Assembly: GCA_003508835.1 (NCBI GenBank)
Contig: PUFA01000086.1
Span: forward strand, 372,001-436,000
Origin: Eonycteris spelaea
Taxonomy: Eukaryota > Chordata > Mammalia > Chiroptera > Pteropodidae
DNA length: 64,000 nt
Direction: 5' to 3'
Part shown: in pieces, positions 38,301 to 49,677 of the stretch
How the letters are laid out: every line of letters starts with the position of its first letter
How positions within the stretch are numbered: the stretch's first letter is position 1
The notes under the pieces: model-generated
What the model saw: the letters and a program-made list of their open reading frames with translations, nothing else
Databases searched by the model: none
Told to the model about the DNA's origin: nothing
Made by a program: the position numbers and the translations under genes

Positions 38301-38657
38301 ATAAAGGAATTCTGCTTGAGGCTTGAGTATTTTGCAAAAAACAGCCCCTTGTCAGAAGGTGCCTCTCTTTCAGAAATAGAGAAATATACACAAAATAGGA
38401 TTTTTTATCAAAGATTTAAAGGATCCTTAAGATTAGACTCAGATCACAGGGTCAATGAACCCATGGGGAATAAGGAGATTTCGTGCTTTTCCTTGGATCT
38501 CTGTTGGCTATTTACCATACAATAGAATGTGAGTAATAGATTTATTTCATATCCACTGTTTCCTTTGAGTCACTTATTTTAACATCATAAGTTTCTAGGC
38601 ATAAGAAGAAGGTTGGGAGTGCTAGCATTCAGCAAATAAAAGAAATAAAACACTCAG
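35346..38657. other. Unassigned DNA
   Basis: No gene is supported. The two longest frames (35881-36204, 107 codons; 36612-36947, 111 codons) show no domain, signal peptide plus coding bias, or intron boundaries. A T15 run lies at about 36428-36442 and a TTTTTG-rich tract at about 36872-36918. Parts of 37400-37690 and 38040-38210 are pyrimidine-rich in the manner of old L2 sense sequence, but the match is too weak to call. Confidence 0.45.
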
Positions 38658-38688
38658 GCACGCGCACGTGTGCGTGTGCGCGCATGCA
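38658..38688. other. Z-DNA-prone alternating Pu/Py tract with clustered CpGs
   Basis: 31 consecutive bases alternate purine and pyrimidine without a break (GCACGCGCACGTG...GCGCGCATGCA), rich in CG and CA/TG steps, and contain six CpGs. It lies in DNA otherwise nearly devoid of CpG. Such tracts favour left-handed Z-DNA under negative supercoiling. It may have arisen as a CA/TG microsatellite that acquired CG steps. Confidence 0.85.
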
Positions 38689-38921
38689 AATACACACAGA
38701 GGAATATTTCTTTATTGTTCTACAGTAATTTCTTGCTTTTTCTTGGCATATATGTAGAATCTACAAAAGTGTATCACTTATTTGATTTATTGATGCTGAA
38801 TTAAATGAAGATTAGATGCTATTCTCTAAGTGTTGAGACGCTTGAAAAGTCTGGATCCTCCGAAAATATGAAAAGGTGCTTCCAAAGAAAGTTAGACATT
38901 TTGACAAATAGCTACTAAAGG

Positions 38922-39545
38922 TGTTAGGTAGTTAGGCATGAGGGACAGAAGCCAAAGCCCAGCTCTGTAATCATAGAAACTTCTTTGAAGACCTTCCTTA
39001 AGGACTTCCCAGATATACCTTCCTTTTAGGATTATAAATTACTCCAAATCCTAGAGCACAATAGTCATAAAAGCTGCTAGCTAAACCAACTGCAAACACA
39101 GGCACAGAAAGTACTGCCCCTAACTTCAGCCTCATTATACCATCATTATAATATCATGACTATTCCTGGAAGTTCATGAATCTAATTATAACAGACTGAA
39201 TTCTGGGTAAGCACATGCTCAGTAGACAAAGCCTTATATAGGAGCCAACTGTTAGTCAAGGTGACCTCACATATGGATCATTTAGGACCTCCCATCAATG
39301 ATAAAAGTAAAACTGTCCCATTTCTGTGTTGTTACAGTTTTCCTGGTTGGAAACCTGCCCCTTCCTTTGGGGTGTACTGTCTTATCTCTTTACCTCCCAA
39401 ATTCCACACAGCTGCAGCCTTCCCTAGCATGGCACAGCTCCTAAAATGTACTTTTACTAAACTTTTTCTAAATCTCACTAACCTGTAATTCTTTACTGCA
39501 TTGGCAGGGAAAAACTGAGGAACAACTACATACAACGCCACCATC
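38922..39545 (+). mobile_element. Candidate endogenous retrovirus LTR (boundaries uncertain)
   Basis: Starts with TG ('tgttaggtagttaggcatgagg') and carries a TATA-like 'ccttatatagg' at about 39233. Downstream of it is a pyrimidine-rich, GC-balanced stretch, then a 'tttactaaactttttctaaa' patch, which together resemble a U3-R-U5 arrangement. The composition is unlike the neighbouring DNA. I could not identify a primer-binding site, an internal retroviral region, or a matching second LTR. If real, it is a solo LTR with no coding capacity. It could instead be unrelated GC-balanced unique sequence. Confidence 0.35.
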
Positions 39546-41782
39546 CACCATACTCCATTATCCAGCTCCTCCTTCTCCCCAGTGCCATTGGGGCAAAACT
39601 GGATTTCACCTCACCCCAGTGGTGACAGATGCTTATAGTTAATCATAACCAACTTATAAAGTTATGAATAAAGTTAGTAAAAAATAACTTTGCTCAGATC
39701 TACAGAGATATCCATAACAAAGGGATCTTACTAACTTCAATAAAAATAAATCCCATGGAGTCTATCATATTTACTTCCATCTTTTTTACATTCAAAGGAA
39801 GAAAAGATAAACTCGAATCAGTCACATATTTAATCACGTTTTATTTTGTTAACTATCTACAAACAAAATGCTCTTGGACCTGTGCAAAACAGTACAATTA
39901 ATAGCAACACTGATCTGCCAAAAGATGTATTTCAAAGTTCACAGCTGGATTTACTAAGTGATGAAGAAAGATGAGCAATATAATGTTAAGTTTTCCTCAA
40001 GTGAAAATCTTGTCAATAAACTTAAATTACTCAAGATACCTAAATTCACCTAATATCTCAAAAAACCTAGAATTCTTATACTCATCTACACAGTGCCCAC
40101 ATGCATTAATATAATTTAAATGTTATTTCTAACAATGTGAAATTTGTTTCTCTTTTCTCTTTTCATTGTCAAGATCCCACTGGCTTTGTAGAAATTATAG
40201 CATTAAATCAATTGTGAAAAAAATCACCTTTTTCTACTTATCTCCTCCATTGGCATTCATTGGCACTTGGGAACTATTTACAATCTCACACTCTTACTGT
40301 TGACATCAATTATTATGTAAATAGTTGAAATTTTTACTGACTTTATAAATAACACATGGAAATCTATAGACTTCAACAACTAGTATGTATTATCATTTAT
40401 GGTTTATACAGAATGTAGAATAAGGTAAAGCTTGAACAACAGATGTTTCTGTTTAATGGATTCTGGTCAAATGATCTGGAAAAAGTTTTACTTATACAAT
40501 TAACATCCGTGTTTTGGATAGCTAACCCATAAATTATTTTGCCACTTTCTCCAATAGTTGGGAATTATAAAGCTGAACTTAAATGGGGATATTAGAGGTG
40601 TTCAAAATAAGTTTGAATAGCTCTTCCACTTCTAGAATTTTAACCTATCCTCACCAATTCTTAATAGCTAAGAATTAGTAGAAAACATAAAGTTAGTCCT
40701 ACTTGAAAGTTTCATGATACAAATACAAGTACATCACTTCAATTTTACCTTTACATTTATTTTGTTTAAAAATTTCCAGCAGACTTTGTAAGAGATTTCA
40801 AAAGAAATGTTCCCCATTGCATTATATCTAGTCAAAACTGATTCTGCAACTTATTCACAAGCCCAAAACAAGACCAATCAATATAATTTATGACAGTTAT
40901 TATGATAATTAAGAATAACTACCAAATGCATCTTTAAGACTTTTACTATCCAAGCTAGATGTCCTCAGTTCCTTCAAGTAACTATTAGAATCCTTAATAT
41001 CAAGAGCTCTAAATTATGTAGAACTCATTTTGCTAATATTTATCATAATATAGAATAAATATATACCTTTTTGTTTTCTGAAAACCTCAGAGTTCAATTT
41101 TTTGGCACCCAGTTTTTAAGCATATTCTGACTTAGCAGAGAGGCAAAATCAAGTTTCACACTGGCACTAAAATAGTTGAAACATTTTTGTGAGGAAGATA
41201 CATGTACATACACTGTTGACTTTTGTTTATCTTTCAGCTAAAGAATACACCTAAGTAATTTTTACATGAGCTCCTGTAAAATGATTTTCCTACATCCTCT
41301 ATGTGAATTACCGACATTTTGAATTTATATGCAGAATTTCACATTCACTTTAGTCTTGTTAGACTGCATATTCTACTACCTAAACACTGGCTTTCTCTAT
41401 TTCTTTTGTGGTGATTGATAGAATTTGAATAATATTTTATCATAATAAATGAATTAGCCCATTATATGTTTAAGAATTTATAGGTACTCCTAAGACCACT
41501 TGATCAAGAAATTCCTAGGAATAAAGTTGACACCCCCAAATTCCTTTACTTTCTATCTTTCCATTCATATTTTATGCTCCACTCTAGGGCTGATGCAGAG
41601 AAAGCTTTAAAACAGTTAAGTAGATTTTTCAGAAGTCCTTTCAAAAGCTATTGTTTATAGAAGCACTGAAAATATGAAATGGCTAGAAATTTCAAATGGC
41701 CAATTCTCTTCTTGGAACTCAAAGTAGAAATAAAAAAGACTAGATTGGAGACTGAGGTTACATTATTTGAGTCATGATTAAA
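39546..41782. other. Unassigned AT-rich DNA
   Basis: No gene, RNA or nameable repeat seen in about 2.2 kb. Confidence 0.5.
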
Positions 41783-42196
41783 TGACAGTTTGAACAGTGC
41801 CCTTCCTCACCCCCCAAAATTCATGTTCAATAAGAACTTCAGAATGGAAACAGGTTTTTGCAGATGTAAGTAGGATGGATTCAGATTTCAATGACTGGTG
41901 TCTTTATAAGAAAAGGGAGAGAAGAATTCAGACACAGAAACACACAAGGGAAGAAAGGCATGTGATGATAGAGGCAGAGACTGAGTGATTCAGATACAAG
42001 CCACGCAATGCCAAGGATTTCCAGGAGCCACCAGAAACTCAGAAGAGGTAAGGAAGATCCCTCCCCTAGAGCCATCAGAGGGAGTACAGCCCTGCCAACA
42101 CTTTTATCCAATAGAACTATGGGAGAATAGATTTCTGTTGTTTTAAGCTACCAATTTTATTGTAAATTGTTCTGGCAACTCTAAAAAATTTATACA
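41783..42196 (+). mobile_element. MLT1-type (ERVL-MaLR) solo LTR
   Basis: About 414 bp in sense orientation. It starts TG, then 'gtgcccttcctcacccccc' + 'aaaattcatgtt', 'tttttgcagatgtaagtagg' and 'gactggtgtctttataagaaaagg'. Next come 'caagccacgcaatgccaagg' and 'cctctagagccatcagagg'-like text ('cccctagagccatcagaggg'). It closes with the terminal 'aatagatttctgttgttttaagctacc'. These are the landmarks of MaLR LTRs, in order. No internal region or partner LTR is present, so it is a solo LTR or fragment. A 5-bp target duplication was not found. Confidence 0.8.
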
Positions 42197-44434
42197 GATG
42201 GTGGTGTTCTTTCCAAACTACTGGTCTTAAGAAGTTCATATGTATTTATTAAAATGTGAATATATATGTGAATATAATTATATTTAAAATTTTTATAAGT
42301 ATAAATATATATAAATTTAGTTTTGGAATTATAATTTTTTTTCTTGCAAATGGGATCCCAATTAATAAAGCCAAGCACAATGACCACAGGATAATACTTA
42401 CTCTTTATTATGTAAATAACGATACTGTTTTTCAATTTATCGATTATAAAAAGTACTGTGGACAATTAAAATCTTTTCAAAAATAGCACAGTACTAAATA
42501 TATAGTATTGAAATAACAGAAATATTTCTTATTTGAACTTATGCATCCTATTACAATTTATACAAAATGTAGGATTTTATTGTCATTCTTTAATATTCTT
42601 ACATTTTACCTCTGTATTGAACAGTATTAAAATACAGGTTTTTATTTTTAACAGGTATTTTTGTCTGTGTCTAAAAAATTTAAATTTATATTTAGAAATC
42701 AGAATGCTCAAATTCTAAAACATGAATTGCAGAAAAGAATATAGCACATGGCAACATCTAAAAGTATTTAATAAAGGTAATGCATAGCATTTAATATAAT
42801 ATATTCAGAACTTAACAAATATTTGTATAGAACTTAAAAGAAATATTTGTATAGAATTTTCCTTTAAGGAATTTTTTCTAAAGCATTTACATGCTTCAAA
42901 TACATGTGAGTCTTACCCTATCATTTCCAGTTAAAAAAGAGTACTTATTTGTATGAAATAAAATTATCTTGCTTTCTAAAAATAAAACTAAACAAATATA
43001 ATTCTAAGTGCAAAGAGAGCTATTACAATTCATTTACTTTCATTTGCCCTCTGACTCTTTCAAGCAACACCTTGCAAGAATATCTTGGCTACATTTCATT
43101 AGTTTTATAATATTTAATATATTTTGACAATTTTTATTCATATCTTTTTTAGCTTTTATTTCTTAGGGATGAAATTAAAGTCAACATAAGAATGATGAAG
43201 TGTAAATCAGCCTTGCAAAGACATATAAATCATGAATTGAGCAGCTAATTCAGATCATAATATGTGCATGGTACAAAACGATCTATTGCAGATGACTGAT
43301 TTCAACTTCAGCTGTCAAAGTGACAAGGAAATGAGCTATCAAATTCAGCCTTCCTCAATAATGTGTGCACTATATTGCTGACAAACAATAACAACTAAAC
43401 AATGAGTAATATTAGGGAGATTGAAACCCATAATGTAATGTAATGGGTGACAGCTAAGTACTTACGAAGTCCTCTCCTTTCTGTTATCTCTTGATATTTC
43501 ATTCTTCAGCAAAATTTGAGTCTTTCTTTTCAAAAGGAGTGAACCTGAGTTTTGAACCACTAACCTTTCCTTAGCCTTTATATCTCATTCTTATAATGCA
43601 CCATCTTCCTGAATGCACCGAATTCCCTGACCCACAGATGAAATACGATCAAATATTCCCCAGTGTGTGGACCATCTGCTGTTGCTCTCAGCTCATGTTT
43701 AGAGAAAACTGGTTTATTTAAATTTTTATTTTTTCCTTCTGGTAAGTAAAAACTAATCTGCAATGTGTTTCTAGAAAAAATTCTAGGCATAAAAATTATA
43801 CAACCACATCTAGAATTGCTAAATATTTTTTTAAAAAATACTTAAAATTTAATGATAAATCGTAGTTGTAAGCACATAAAATGAAATAGTATCAAAATGA
43901 TAATTAAAACACAATAGTGTGTGCTACAGGGAAAAATTAAAAAAAATTCTCATTCTACAAAATCTATTCAAGCTATAGATGTAGATTCTAGTATGCATTC
44001 ATCATTGTTTTATGCACAAGCATAATACAATATTTCTGTCTCAAAGAAGTAGTTTGGACTGATTACTGGATGCTGTTACCATATATCAATGGCCACTGAA
44101 TAACAATGAAACACACATTCTGCTTTCATGAAGGCATGCCTGCAATAGCTACTGCTAAATGAGACTTTAGTTTTATAACAGTATGCATGTTTCTTATGGG
44201 TGTTTTATGTACCCCTGTTAAAGGATGTCTTCCCACATGCTCCTCTTATTAGAGTTGTAGATTCTGTTCTCTTTTACTTTTGGACAACCAAATTTTATTG
44301 CTTATTCTTAGACTCTTCACATCTGTTTCTTACCTATCATTGTTGGATATGAAGTCAGGTCCAACTGCAGCTCTTAGTCCATGAACAATTACTTTTTCCA
44401 CACTACGATAAAAATCATTGTCAAAAATTCCAGA
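42197..44434. other. Unassigned DNA with a candidate conserved non-coding block
   Basis: No gene is supported. At about 43225-43470 the sequence is free of recognised repeats and of mixed composition. It contains words such as 'cagctgtcaaagtgacaagg' that resemble developmental transcription-factor sites (a TGTCA/TGACA pair). A direct 'taatg' duplication lies at about 43432-43446. A further repeat-free stretch continues to about 43720. Conservation cannot be assessed from one sequence. Confidence 0.35.
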
Positions 44435-44460
44435 TGTGTGTGTGTGTGTGTGTGTGTGTG
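44435..44460. repeat. (TG)13 microsatellite
   Basis: Uninterrupted TG run on the plus strand, about 60 bp upstream of a complementary AC run, so the two can pair. Confidence 0.97.
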
Positions 44461-44517
44461 TAGTATATAGAAAATTTAATAATTACCTTTGTTATTATGA
44501 TTAAATATCTGCATAAG

Positions 44518-44520
<3 letters not shown>

Positions 44521-44561
<41 letters not shown>
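44521..44561. repeat. (AC)20 microsatellite
   Basis: Uninterrupted AC run of about 41 bp, followed by a short AGAGAG tail (44571-44580). Complementary to the TG run at 44435-44460. Confidence 0.97.
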
Positions 44562-44565
<4 letters not shown>

Positions 44566-44930
44566 GATATAGAGAGAGAGCCTTTCATACTCTAACACAA
44601 GTTTCTGATTTTTCCCATACTATTCACTCAACCTCAAAACATAACACTTCATGTCATTTACCACTGCTCCTTGCTTTCTCATGGCTTTTCCCTTGTCGAG
44701 CTATCTCTAACTCGTACTTAGTATTAGACAGATGGTTCACATGCCATCTCTTTGATAACACACTCTCTGATGTTTGCAGAGAGAATCTGTTCTCCTTGCT
44801 AACTAACACTTTTAATAAATATACGTTTTCATAATTATCTATGTAAAACTTACTCTTCGATGACAGGCATCCACCATACACACCTCTTTCTGACTGCTTC
44901 AAAGACATATCTCGTTCCTGAACTAAATAG

Positions 44931-45190
44931 GGAATGTAGCCTAGTCATTAGGACAACACATTCTGGAGCCAAGATTCTTGCCTTTGAATTTCATGGTCAT
45001 GTACTAGTTCTGTTGACCTTAGACAAATTACTTAACCTTTCAGTGTCTTAGTTTACTCAATGCCATACTTATATTGTACAGACTTATTTAGGCTATTGTG
45101 AAGAAAAAGTGATTTAATATATGCAAGGATCTGAGAACTGAGGCTGGCATATAGTGAGGGTTTCATGAAGATTATTACTGAGAACAAGGA
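44931..45190 (+). mobile_element. MIR SINE (sense), near full length
   Basis: Order matches MIR from head to tail. Seen are 'agcctagtcattaggacaac', 'cattctggagccaagattct', then 'gttgaccttagacaaattacttaacctttcagtgtctta', 'ggctattgtgaagaaaaagtg' and a tail 'gaggctggcatatagtgagggttt'. The best-preserved MIR of the window. Confidence 0.85.
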
Positions 45191-45269
45191 ATGAGAGACG
45201 GAATAAAAATAAAGGAAATGCATATAACAAACATTATTCCTATGACAGAATGGTTATTTTATAAGTAAT

Positions 45270-45400
45270 CATGGAATTCTAGTATTGGAAAGATGTCATA
45301 CAAAACATTTTCCAATCTCTAGATGAAGAAACTGAAGACGTATAATGACATACAAGAAGTTTAGAAGTAGATATGCGACTAAGTTCCTAATTCAGTGTTT
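45270..45400 (-). mobile_element. Antisense MIR-class fragment
   Basis: 'atggaattctagtattggaaagatg' followed by 'ttccaatctctagatgaagaaactgaagac' fits an old mammalian SINE of MIR type read in antisense. Family uncertain. Confidence 0.45.
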
Positions 45401-45769
45401 TTTATCCAGACTTTTGTATTGTCCTTGACTGAAACTGCAATATATTTTATCTATGACAAATCTTACTATTGATTTTGGGCACTTTTATGACATTTTGTTG
45501 GCCACTTGGTTTAATTATCTCCATTTACCTTTAATTTACCTGTATATGATAAGCCTGCATTAAAGTCTTTCAAAAAAACCTTTCAAGTGTCATTCCTTTT
45601 CCACAAATGGTTTGATGAATAATGAAGGTTAAATAATACCATATAATCTCAATATTAAAGAAGAATCAGTTGAAGTGAACCAGAGAAATAAAATAAGATA
45701 TTGGGAACCCTAATAAGACATTCATGGTTCTATACTGAATGGCTTGGGAATTGAAATGTCCTGACTACA

Positions 45770-46060
45770 TTCATCAACTCATTTGTTTAATAAACTTTTA
45801 CTAAACACTTGCTATATGCCTGCTCTGTTCTTGGCTAAAACATGGTACCTGAATCCTGGCTGTGGCAGAAGAGAAGGAAAGAAGCATTCCGGGTCATAAA
45901 ACAGATATCATCTATGAGAAGTCCTAATGCATTTACCGTGGGAAATGACAGAATGTGGGGCATCAGGATGACTTTCATGCATTTGTCTTGAAGAACTAGA
46001 TAGATGGTGGTGATATTAATGAGATAAAGAAACTGGAGGAAAAATCTTTTGTGTCTGTGT
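45770..46060 (-). mobile_element. L2 3' end (antisense)
   Basis: Begins with the antisense L2 tail 'actcatttgtttaataaacttttactaaacacttgctatatgcctg'. It continues with the inverted ORF end 'agaactagatagatggtggtga' near 46000. Highly diverged. Confidence 0.6.
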
Positions 46061-46664
46061 GGGTGGGGATGCTGAAGAATGATGTGACTTTTGAATAAAC
46101 GAACTTAAAGTGCACTTGAGAAATCCAAGGGGGTGTTGAATAGTTTTATATACACTTCTAATCAAGTGTAATTAGCAAGATTCACTGAAAAACATACTTC
46201 ATAGAAGGAACTTATTTTGAATCAATACCAGTTATAGCAGTGCCTGAAAAGCAGAATGATGTGCCTAAAGAATTCTTTTTTTATAATTTGTTAATTAGTT
46301 AAATGTTGTTTTAATGTAAAATTGCTACTTAATGTCACCTGAGAATGGTAAAATAATAGTCATCAACATTCACATTCAGCTATGCATTTCAGAAGGAATA
46401 TTGAAGAATTGTTTTTCACTGTGTTCATAAACTCTCTCCTTAAAGAATAAATAAATAAATAATAAATGAATAAAATGCCTAATGGCATCTTCTGGCAATT
46501 ATTCTTCTACAAAGAATAAGTACAATTTAGGTTACTTTAGCACTAGGCATTTTAGCAAAATAATTAAACTCCTAAAAATTTTTTTGTGCAACAGCTTATG
46601 TGCCATGCATAGCATACTACATCTGTTTCTTTACCTTTTGCCGTTTTTTTTTATACACAATTTA
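46061..46664. other. Unassigned AT-rich DNA
   Basis: No gene or clear repeat; a short AATA-rich patch at about 46446-46472. Confidence 0.5.
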
Positions 46665-46675
46665 GCAAAAAGAAA

Positions 46676-46716
<41 letters not shown>

Positions 46717-46750
46717 AGAAAGAAGAAAGAAAGAAAGAAAGAAAGAAAAA
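46665..46750. repeat. (GAAA)n polypurine microsatellite
   Basis: About 85 bp of AAAG/GAAA units with a few AAGA or AAG-shift interruptions. One strand is purine only with mirror symmetry, so it can form triplex (H-DNA). It produces a Lys/Glu/Arg-rich artefact inside a 153-codon open frame (46482-46943). Confidence 0.97.
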
Positions 46751-46984
46751 ACTTTTTCTTAGCATTGCTGCTAATCATGATAATGTGAATTTCTTCATTT
46801 GTGGCTTAACTGCCAAGTCCTATCACCTTGAGATTAGCCCATCTCTTTATTACCCTACGCCTATAATATTAAAGCTATTGAGGTTTTACATGTACACACA
46901 GGAACACACATTAACAACAATCCTTTACATGTTACATAGATAGTGACTTCAAGGACTGGATTAACTGTGTACAAATCTTAAATA

Positions 46985-47175
46985 TTGATTGAGATCTGGA
47001 ACAAGTCTTTGCAACTGCCTGTGCATTGGCATCCTCATCCATAAAATGAAACCAATGATAACACAAAATCTCTCTGATGGGGCTATTTTAAGAATTAAAT
47101 AATTTAGCACAGGCAAAGCTCTTGGAATACTGACTGGTATGTGGTAAAACCTAGTAAAAGGTAGTTATTTCTATT
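46985..47175 (+). mobile_element. MIR SINE (sense)
   Basis: 'ctggaacaagtctttgcaact', then 'catcctcatccataaaatgaaacc', 'tgatggggctattttaagaattaaataatttagcac' and the tail 'tcttggaatactgactggtatgtggtaaaa' follow MIR order. Confidence 0.7.
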
Positions 47176-48114
47176 ACACACTAATTTGTTTAATATATAA
47201 GCATGTCACATTGGTTGAGATACTGGTTAATGCAAAGAAAATATAAACTTAACTGGGTGTCTTTTATGGTAATAGGCTATTTCTCATAGTCTCTCAAAGC
47301 AAATTTAACTGATAGTTAACTTTCAGAATCTGAAAAGTTGTCTCCAAATATGTTATGTTTATTGGCAATGTTGGAAAGTTTTAAGACTTTCTATGGTTTT
47401 GCTTTTTAATGAGCTAAACTACTGTATTTAATATTAATATTCCAATTTCTGGAAGAAAATGTGTATCTTTTATGAGGTACTATTTTATCCAAACAAAAAC
47501 TGCACTTTGGATGTAGTCTGGTGTGTGTTAATTTTGCATTGGTACTGGCAATTCTCTTTCTTTCATCTGAACACAAATCTTTCACAAACTCCTTACTTCC
47601 AGGTTCTTCAGCTCCTATTTGTAAACCTTGGTGTCATTATATCGCACCTGTTTGGGTTGACACAACTTTTTCACATTCTTATCCTTGAGTTTTTGTTTTA
47701 TTGATCTTTTAACAAAGCACTGAAACTTTTCAGAGCATTTAAAAATTTATATTAAATATAAAATGGCATTCTAAGTAGTTTCAACACTCATCAGATATTA
47801 CAGGAAAACAAATTTATTAAAAGGTCAGTCTGGCCATATTACAATTCTGAGAGGTATAGAGGCTCATGTCCAATTCTGCTCACCCATTAAAGAAGCTTAT
47901 GCATAAAATATATTCCAAGTAAAAAAAATGTATAGATGAAAAGTTATAAGTTGAATACAAATGAATCAGTAAATATTAACATAGAAATTTCTTAAATGTT
48001 GCTTTGATCTTACTTATATTCACTTTATATTTTGGAATACATTAAATCTCTTATATGGTAAATTTTAAAATATGTAATGTAACATTAAATGATATTTACA
48101 AATCTAACAACTAA
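47176..48114. other. Unassigned DNA
   Basis: No gene or clear repeat. An 81-codon frame (47459-47704) is unrecognised. Confidence 0.45.
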
Positions 48115-48295
48115 CAATAATTATTTTGTAGCAACGGTAATAATAATGGTAAGAAGAACAAGAATAGCTACTGTTTATCAATGAGAAAACTGACCTAGTG
48201 AGAATAAGTAACCCAACCCAGGCCACTCAGCTGGTCAGAGAGCCAGAACTTGCACCTGGTGGTCTGACTTTTGAATCTTTGCTCTATGTGTCTAG
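48115..48295 (-). mobile_element. MIR SINE (antisense)
   Basis: 'aatagctactgtttatcaatgagaaaactgacctagtgag' then 'aagtaacccaacccaggccactcagctggtcagagagccagaact' and 'gtggtctgacttttgaatctttgctct' match antisense MIR order. Confidence 0.75.
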
Positions 48296-48429
48296 AAACT
48301 ATTCTCTAAGAAAATGCCATATCTTTGCTAGGTAGAAGTCACTATCTTCTAGGGAAAAGCCAAGTAAACATACGCTTTTAAATAAAACTGTTTAAATATT
48401 ATAGGAGAGGAATAAACATGCCCACCAGG

Positions 48430-48553
48430 CAGTAGACGTAAGCTTTACCATACTCTAAGATCTTCAAGGGCAGGGATTGTGTTTTATTTGACTTTATTTT
48501 CAGAGCCTCCCACAATGCCCACTCCCTACAGGAACTCATTAAATGTCTGTCAT
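48430..48553 (+). mobile_element. L2 3' tail (sense)
   Basis: 'taagatcttcaagggcagggattgtgttttatttgac' is the L2 tail box. It is followed by 'agcctcccacaatgcccactccctacaggaactcattaaatgtct', the terminal segment. Confidence 0.75.
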
Positions 48554-48557
48554 TGTT

Positions 48558-48860
48558 TTATGGCAAAGTGCTGACAAAGCACTAAGAGAGCTAGAGAAAG
48601 AAGGCTTTGTACATGAAGTGACATTTGAACAGTTTTGGAAAATAAATACAGGTATTCAAAGAATAGATTCAAGGGCAAAGGATATTTCAGACAGAGAAAA
48701 CAATATTTATGACCAGAGGCCTGAAAATGGGAAAACACTTGATATATCTAGGCAATGTGTGTCTGGATGTAAGCAAAGCCAGAGACAGTGTGGGAGAAGA
48801 TTCTGGACAAGATGTCGTGATAGTTTAGGAAGGAAGGCCTTTATACTAGGTGCAGGGCTC
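48558..48860 (-). mobile_element. L2 internal/3' fragment (antisense)
   Basis: Immediately after a sense L2 tail, the DNA reads as antisense L2: 'aagaaggctttgtacatgaagtgacatttgaacag', then 'gcaaaggatatttcagacagagaaaacaatatttatg', then 'ccagaggcctgaaaatggga'. The 112-codon frame here (48543-48881) is the antisense of L2 and not a gene. Confidence 0.65.
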
Positions 48861-49560
48861 TACTTACACAGCCACGTGTAGCCCTTGCTGCACTTAGGTC
48901 AGTTGAAAGAATGGGTGCTATTTTAAGAAGCTCTCCAAAAACTGGGCACAACCTAAGTCTATCTTACCTGTGCCTTAATATGTTTGAATTTAGTCTCTCT
49001 ACACATGAGCATTACACATTTTAATAAGATGCAACAAGGGAGTTGTTATGGGGAGGTTGAGAATGACTACCACAGAGGGAAGATTTTAATATCAAAGCGT
49101 ATTAAATGAAGTTTTCAAAGAATTCAAAACAAAGTAATTCTATAAATTTAAAATGAATATGTCAACCATTTGTTAATTTATTAATAATGGACCTTATAAG
49201 GTGGTAATCCAGTTATCTGATTTCAAGAGCATTTAGAAGAACTAAATATTTATATGCATTTTGAAGAAAAAAAAACATGTTTGAATAAGATCTCTATGTT
49301 AAACACAAAGTGATAATAGTTTCAGGCAGTAAAACCATAGATGTTGTAGTGACTGTGTCTATTGTACAGCAATCTATAAGTAAACATATACCTTAACCAT
49401 TTCTGGGCTCTCATCCAAGAGTAAATGGTAAAGCCAAATTCAATACATATATATTTAATAATCCTAGAAGAGGCCTCTTAGTACTTCAGCAGGATATTAA
49501 AAGACTACGTTGCCCCTCCTCACTTGACCTTATTTCCAAGGTTGAAAATATATGTATCTT

Positions 49561-49561
<1 letters not shown>
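48861..49561. other. Unassigned DNA
   Basis: No gene is seen. The 'gaggttgagaatgactaccacag' end at about 49052-49075 resembles a hAT right terminus, but no left end was found. Confidence 0.4.
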
Positions 49562-49613
<52 letters not shown>

Positions 49614-49630
49614 ATCATCTATCTATCATC

Positions 49631-49677
<47 letters not shown>

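Noticed and set aside
46482..46943. Longest open frame in the window, 153 codons, Lys/Glu/Arg-rich centre
   Set aside because: The centre is the translated GAAA microsatellite; the remainder has no domain, and the frame is open mainly because the repeat contains no stop.
48543..48881. 112-codon plus-strand open frame
   Set aside because: It is antisense L2 sequence, so it is not a host gene.
49052..49075. hAT-like right end 'gagaatgactaccacag'
   Set aside because: No matching left terminus or 8-bp duplication was found upstream.
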